Below, one piece after another: positions 62,522 through 64,000 of a stretch of DNA of 64,000 bases; position 1 is the stretch's first letter, and every line of letters begins with the position of its first letter. The stretch is taken from the NCBI RefSeq assembly GCF_016772475.1, contig NZ_CP068595.1, positions 3,844,001 through 3,908,000 of the forward strand, given 5' to 3'. A program made the translations under genes and the position numbers. This DNA comes from Paenibacillus sonchi. Lineage in GTDB: Bacteria > Bacillota > Bacilli > Paenibacillales > Paenibacillaceae. Below the pieces are notes generated by a model. That model searched no databases. It was given only the letters and a program-made list of their open reading frames with translations, and was not told the DNA's origin.

Positions 62522-63475
62522 TTGCAAAACACAATAAAAGCGAATGCCGGAAGTACGGTACCCAGATCTTCGGGCTCCTTGCTGAATTTTGTAAAGAAGC
62601 ATTACTTTCTTTATTTAATGCTCGCTCCGGCGTTGATCCTAACCCTTATTTTCAAATACGGCCCTATGTATGGCGCGATCATCGCCTTTAAAGATTTCAG
62701 TCCCATCAAAGGAATCCTGGGCAGTGAGTGGGTAGGTTTTTACAACTTCAACAAGTTTCTTTCTTCCCCCAATTTTGAAGTCATTTTTATGAATACGCTT
62801 AAATTAAGCTTTTTCGGTCTGATATTGAGCTTTCCCGTTCCCATCCTGCTGGCCTTGATGCTGAATCAGGTACGCAAGTCTGCAATCAAAAAGAACATAC
62901 AGTTGTTTCTGTATGCGCCTAACTTTATTTCCGTAGTGGTTGTGGTGGGGATGCTGTTTATCTTCCTGTCCCCGACAGGGCCGATCAACCAGCTCCTTAC
63001 CTGGGCTACAGGTGAACCTGTGATGTTCATGTCCCGTCCCGAGTATTTCCGCTGGATCTACATTTTGTCGGATATCTGGACGAGTGCAGGCTGGGCCTCG
63101 ATTATTTATGTGGCGGCACTGGCCAACGTTGATCCCGAGCTACATAATGCAGCAAATCTGGACGGCGCCAATCTTTTGCAGAGAATACGCCATATTGATC
63201 TTCCGACCATTCGCCCGATTATGGCCATTGTGTTTATTCTCGCTGCGGGCGGCATCATGTCGATTGGATTTGAAAAGGCTTATCTCATGCAGACGGCGAC
63301 CAACCTGCCGACTTCCGAGATCATTCCGACTTATGTGTACAAAATTGGCTTGCAGTCGGGCGACTACGCCTACTCAGCCGCAGTAGGGTTGTTCAACTCG
63401 CTTATCAACGTTGTTTTGCTCATTACAGTGAACTTCATTGTGAAGAAGCTGAATGAGGGCGACGGCCTTTACTAA
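62522..63475 (+). CDS. Lpl-type ABC permease, LplB-like
   Basis: A 317-aa six-helix permease: FKYGPMYGAIIAFKDFSPIKG, coupling loop ELHNAANLDGANLLQRIRHIDLPTIRP, C terminus VKKLNEGDGLY. TTG 62522 has GGAGG eight bases upstream. The ATG at 62507 is in frame but overlaps that site. Unlike the other two importers, the permease comes first, so the binding protein should follow beyond the window. Confidence 0.93.
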   Translation: MQNTIKANAGSTVPRSSGSLLNFVKKHYFLYLMLAPALILTLIFKYGPMYGAIIAFKDFSPIKGILGSEWVGFYNFNKFLSSPNFEVIFMNTLKLSFFGLILSFPVPILLALMLNQVRKSAIKKNIQLFLYAPNFISVVVVVGMLFIFLSPTGPINQLLTWATGEPVMFMSRPEYFRWIYILSDIWTSAGWASIIYVAALANVDPELHNAANLDGANLLQRIRHIDLPTIRPIMAIVFILAAGGIMSIGFEKAYLMQTATNLPTSEIIPTYVYKIGLQSGDYAYSAAVGLFNSLINVVLLITVNFIVKKLNEGDGLY

Positions 63476-63492
63476 GAAAGGAGCACCTGTTC

Positions 63493-64000
63493 ATGTTCAT
63501 CAAACATTCCCGGCTGGACCGCTTTATTCTCGCGCTGAATGCCACGTTTTTGACGCTCGCTGTATTGGTGGTGGTGCTTCCGCTCGTTTATGTGGTGATT
63601 GCTTCCTTCATGGACCCGTCGGTACTGCTCAGCCAAGGATTATCCTTCAAAATCTCGGACTGGTCCTTAGACGGCTACGAAATGATCCTGACCAATCCGG
63701 CGATGATCCGCGGTTTTGGAAACGCTGTTTTCTACTCTGTGGCATTTGCCATACTTACTGTTCTGGTCTCTATCTGCGCAGGCTATGCCCTGTCGGATGA
63801 CAGGCTGAAGGGCAGAGGTTTTTTTATGACGCTGTTCATTATCACGATGTTTTTTGGAGGGGGACTTGTTCCGACTTACCTGCTGGTCAAAAATCTGGGC
63901 CTGCTCGACACCGTCTGGGCCGTTATCATTCCCGGTGCAGTCAACGTATGGAACATTATCCTGTCCCGTACCTTTTTCAAGGGTGTGCCCAATGAATTGA
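63493..64000 (+). CDS. Lpl-type ABC permease, LplC-like (cut by window end)
   Basis: The first 169 residues of the partner permease: MFIKHSRLDRFILALNATFL, helix LAVLVVVLPLVYVVIASF, and FGGGLVPTYLLVKNLGLLDTVW. The coupling loop begins just where the window stops. AAAGGAG lies nine bases before ATG 63493, 17 bases after the previous stop. Confidence 0.92.
   Translation, partial: MFIKHSRLDRFILALNATFLTLAVLVVVLPLVYVVIASFMDPSVLLSQGLSFKISDWSLDGYEMILTNPAMIRGFGNAVFYSVAFAILTVLVSICAGYALSDDRLKGRGFFMTLFIITMFFGGGLVPTYLLVKNLGLLDTVWAVIIPGAVNVWNIILSRTFFKGVPNEL

Noticed and set aside
1..64000. tRNA, rRNA, prophage or complete insertion sequences
   Set aside because: I found no cloverleaf, ribosomal RNA, phage structural gene or transposase by eye.

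Overview
The window looks like a chromosome segment of a Paenibacillus species. The basis is the mid-50s % GC over most of it, AGGAGG-type ribosome binding sites, SLH-anchored surface proteins, a loaP-type NusG paralogue next to an NRPS, and many YesMN/LacI/AraC-controlled sugar loci with Lpl-type ABC importers. No importer here has its own ATPase, so a shared MsmX-type ATPase elsewhere is implied.

Layout. (1) 2-9129: 3' end of an NRPS with two almost identical tandem A/T/C segments and an unusual C-C end, a GNAT acetyltransferase, then a convergent loaP-sfp pair. (2) 9478-16457: SLH-anchored M14 carboxypeptidase, ECF sigma and membrane anti-sigma pair, secreted PQQ beta-propeller protein. 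(3) 16458-17329: intergenic region with four 51-bp tandem repeats, each able to form a hairpin. (4) 17330-27310: alpha-galactoside locus (GH36, LacI, YesMN-type two-component system, ABC importer). (5) 27423-37525: a LacI-controlled cluster with an MFS exporter, two DUF1611-like P-loop proteins, a CGTase relic, an orphan protein, a GT4, an FrhB-type flavo-iron-sulfur protein and an EPSP synthase. Matching operators link the exporter and the enzyme operon, and I do not recognise the pathway. It is the best candidate for an undescribed system. (6) 38342-48949: membrane AraC regulator, Lpl-type importer and a 1508-aa secreted parallel beta-helix glycosidase. (7) 49097-53136: a worn region with a VOC pseudogene, an ANT(6) relic, a YidC fragment, an AraC/GyrI regulator and an AT-rich XRE-TPR regulator. 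(8) 53546-60932: uronate polysaccharide lyase plus GH88, two AraC regulators, a GH151-like glycosidase and a serine hydrolase. (9) 61072-64000: LacI regulator divergent from another Lpl-type importer cut by the window end.

Data quality: at least eleven breaks in otherwise intact genes are repaired by adding one base to a short homopolymer, which looks like a systematic deletion error in the read data. Genes such as the NRPS, histidine kinase, anti-sigma factor and second sugar permease are therefore annotated as probably intact genes with frameshifts. The CGTase and ANT(6) remnants have large internal deletions and are real pseudogenes.
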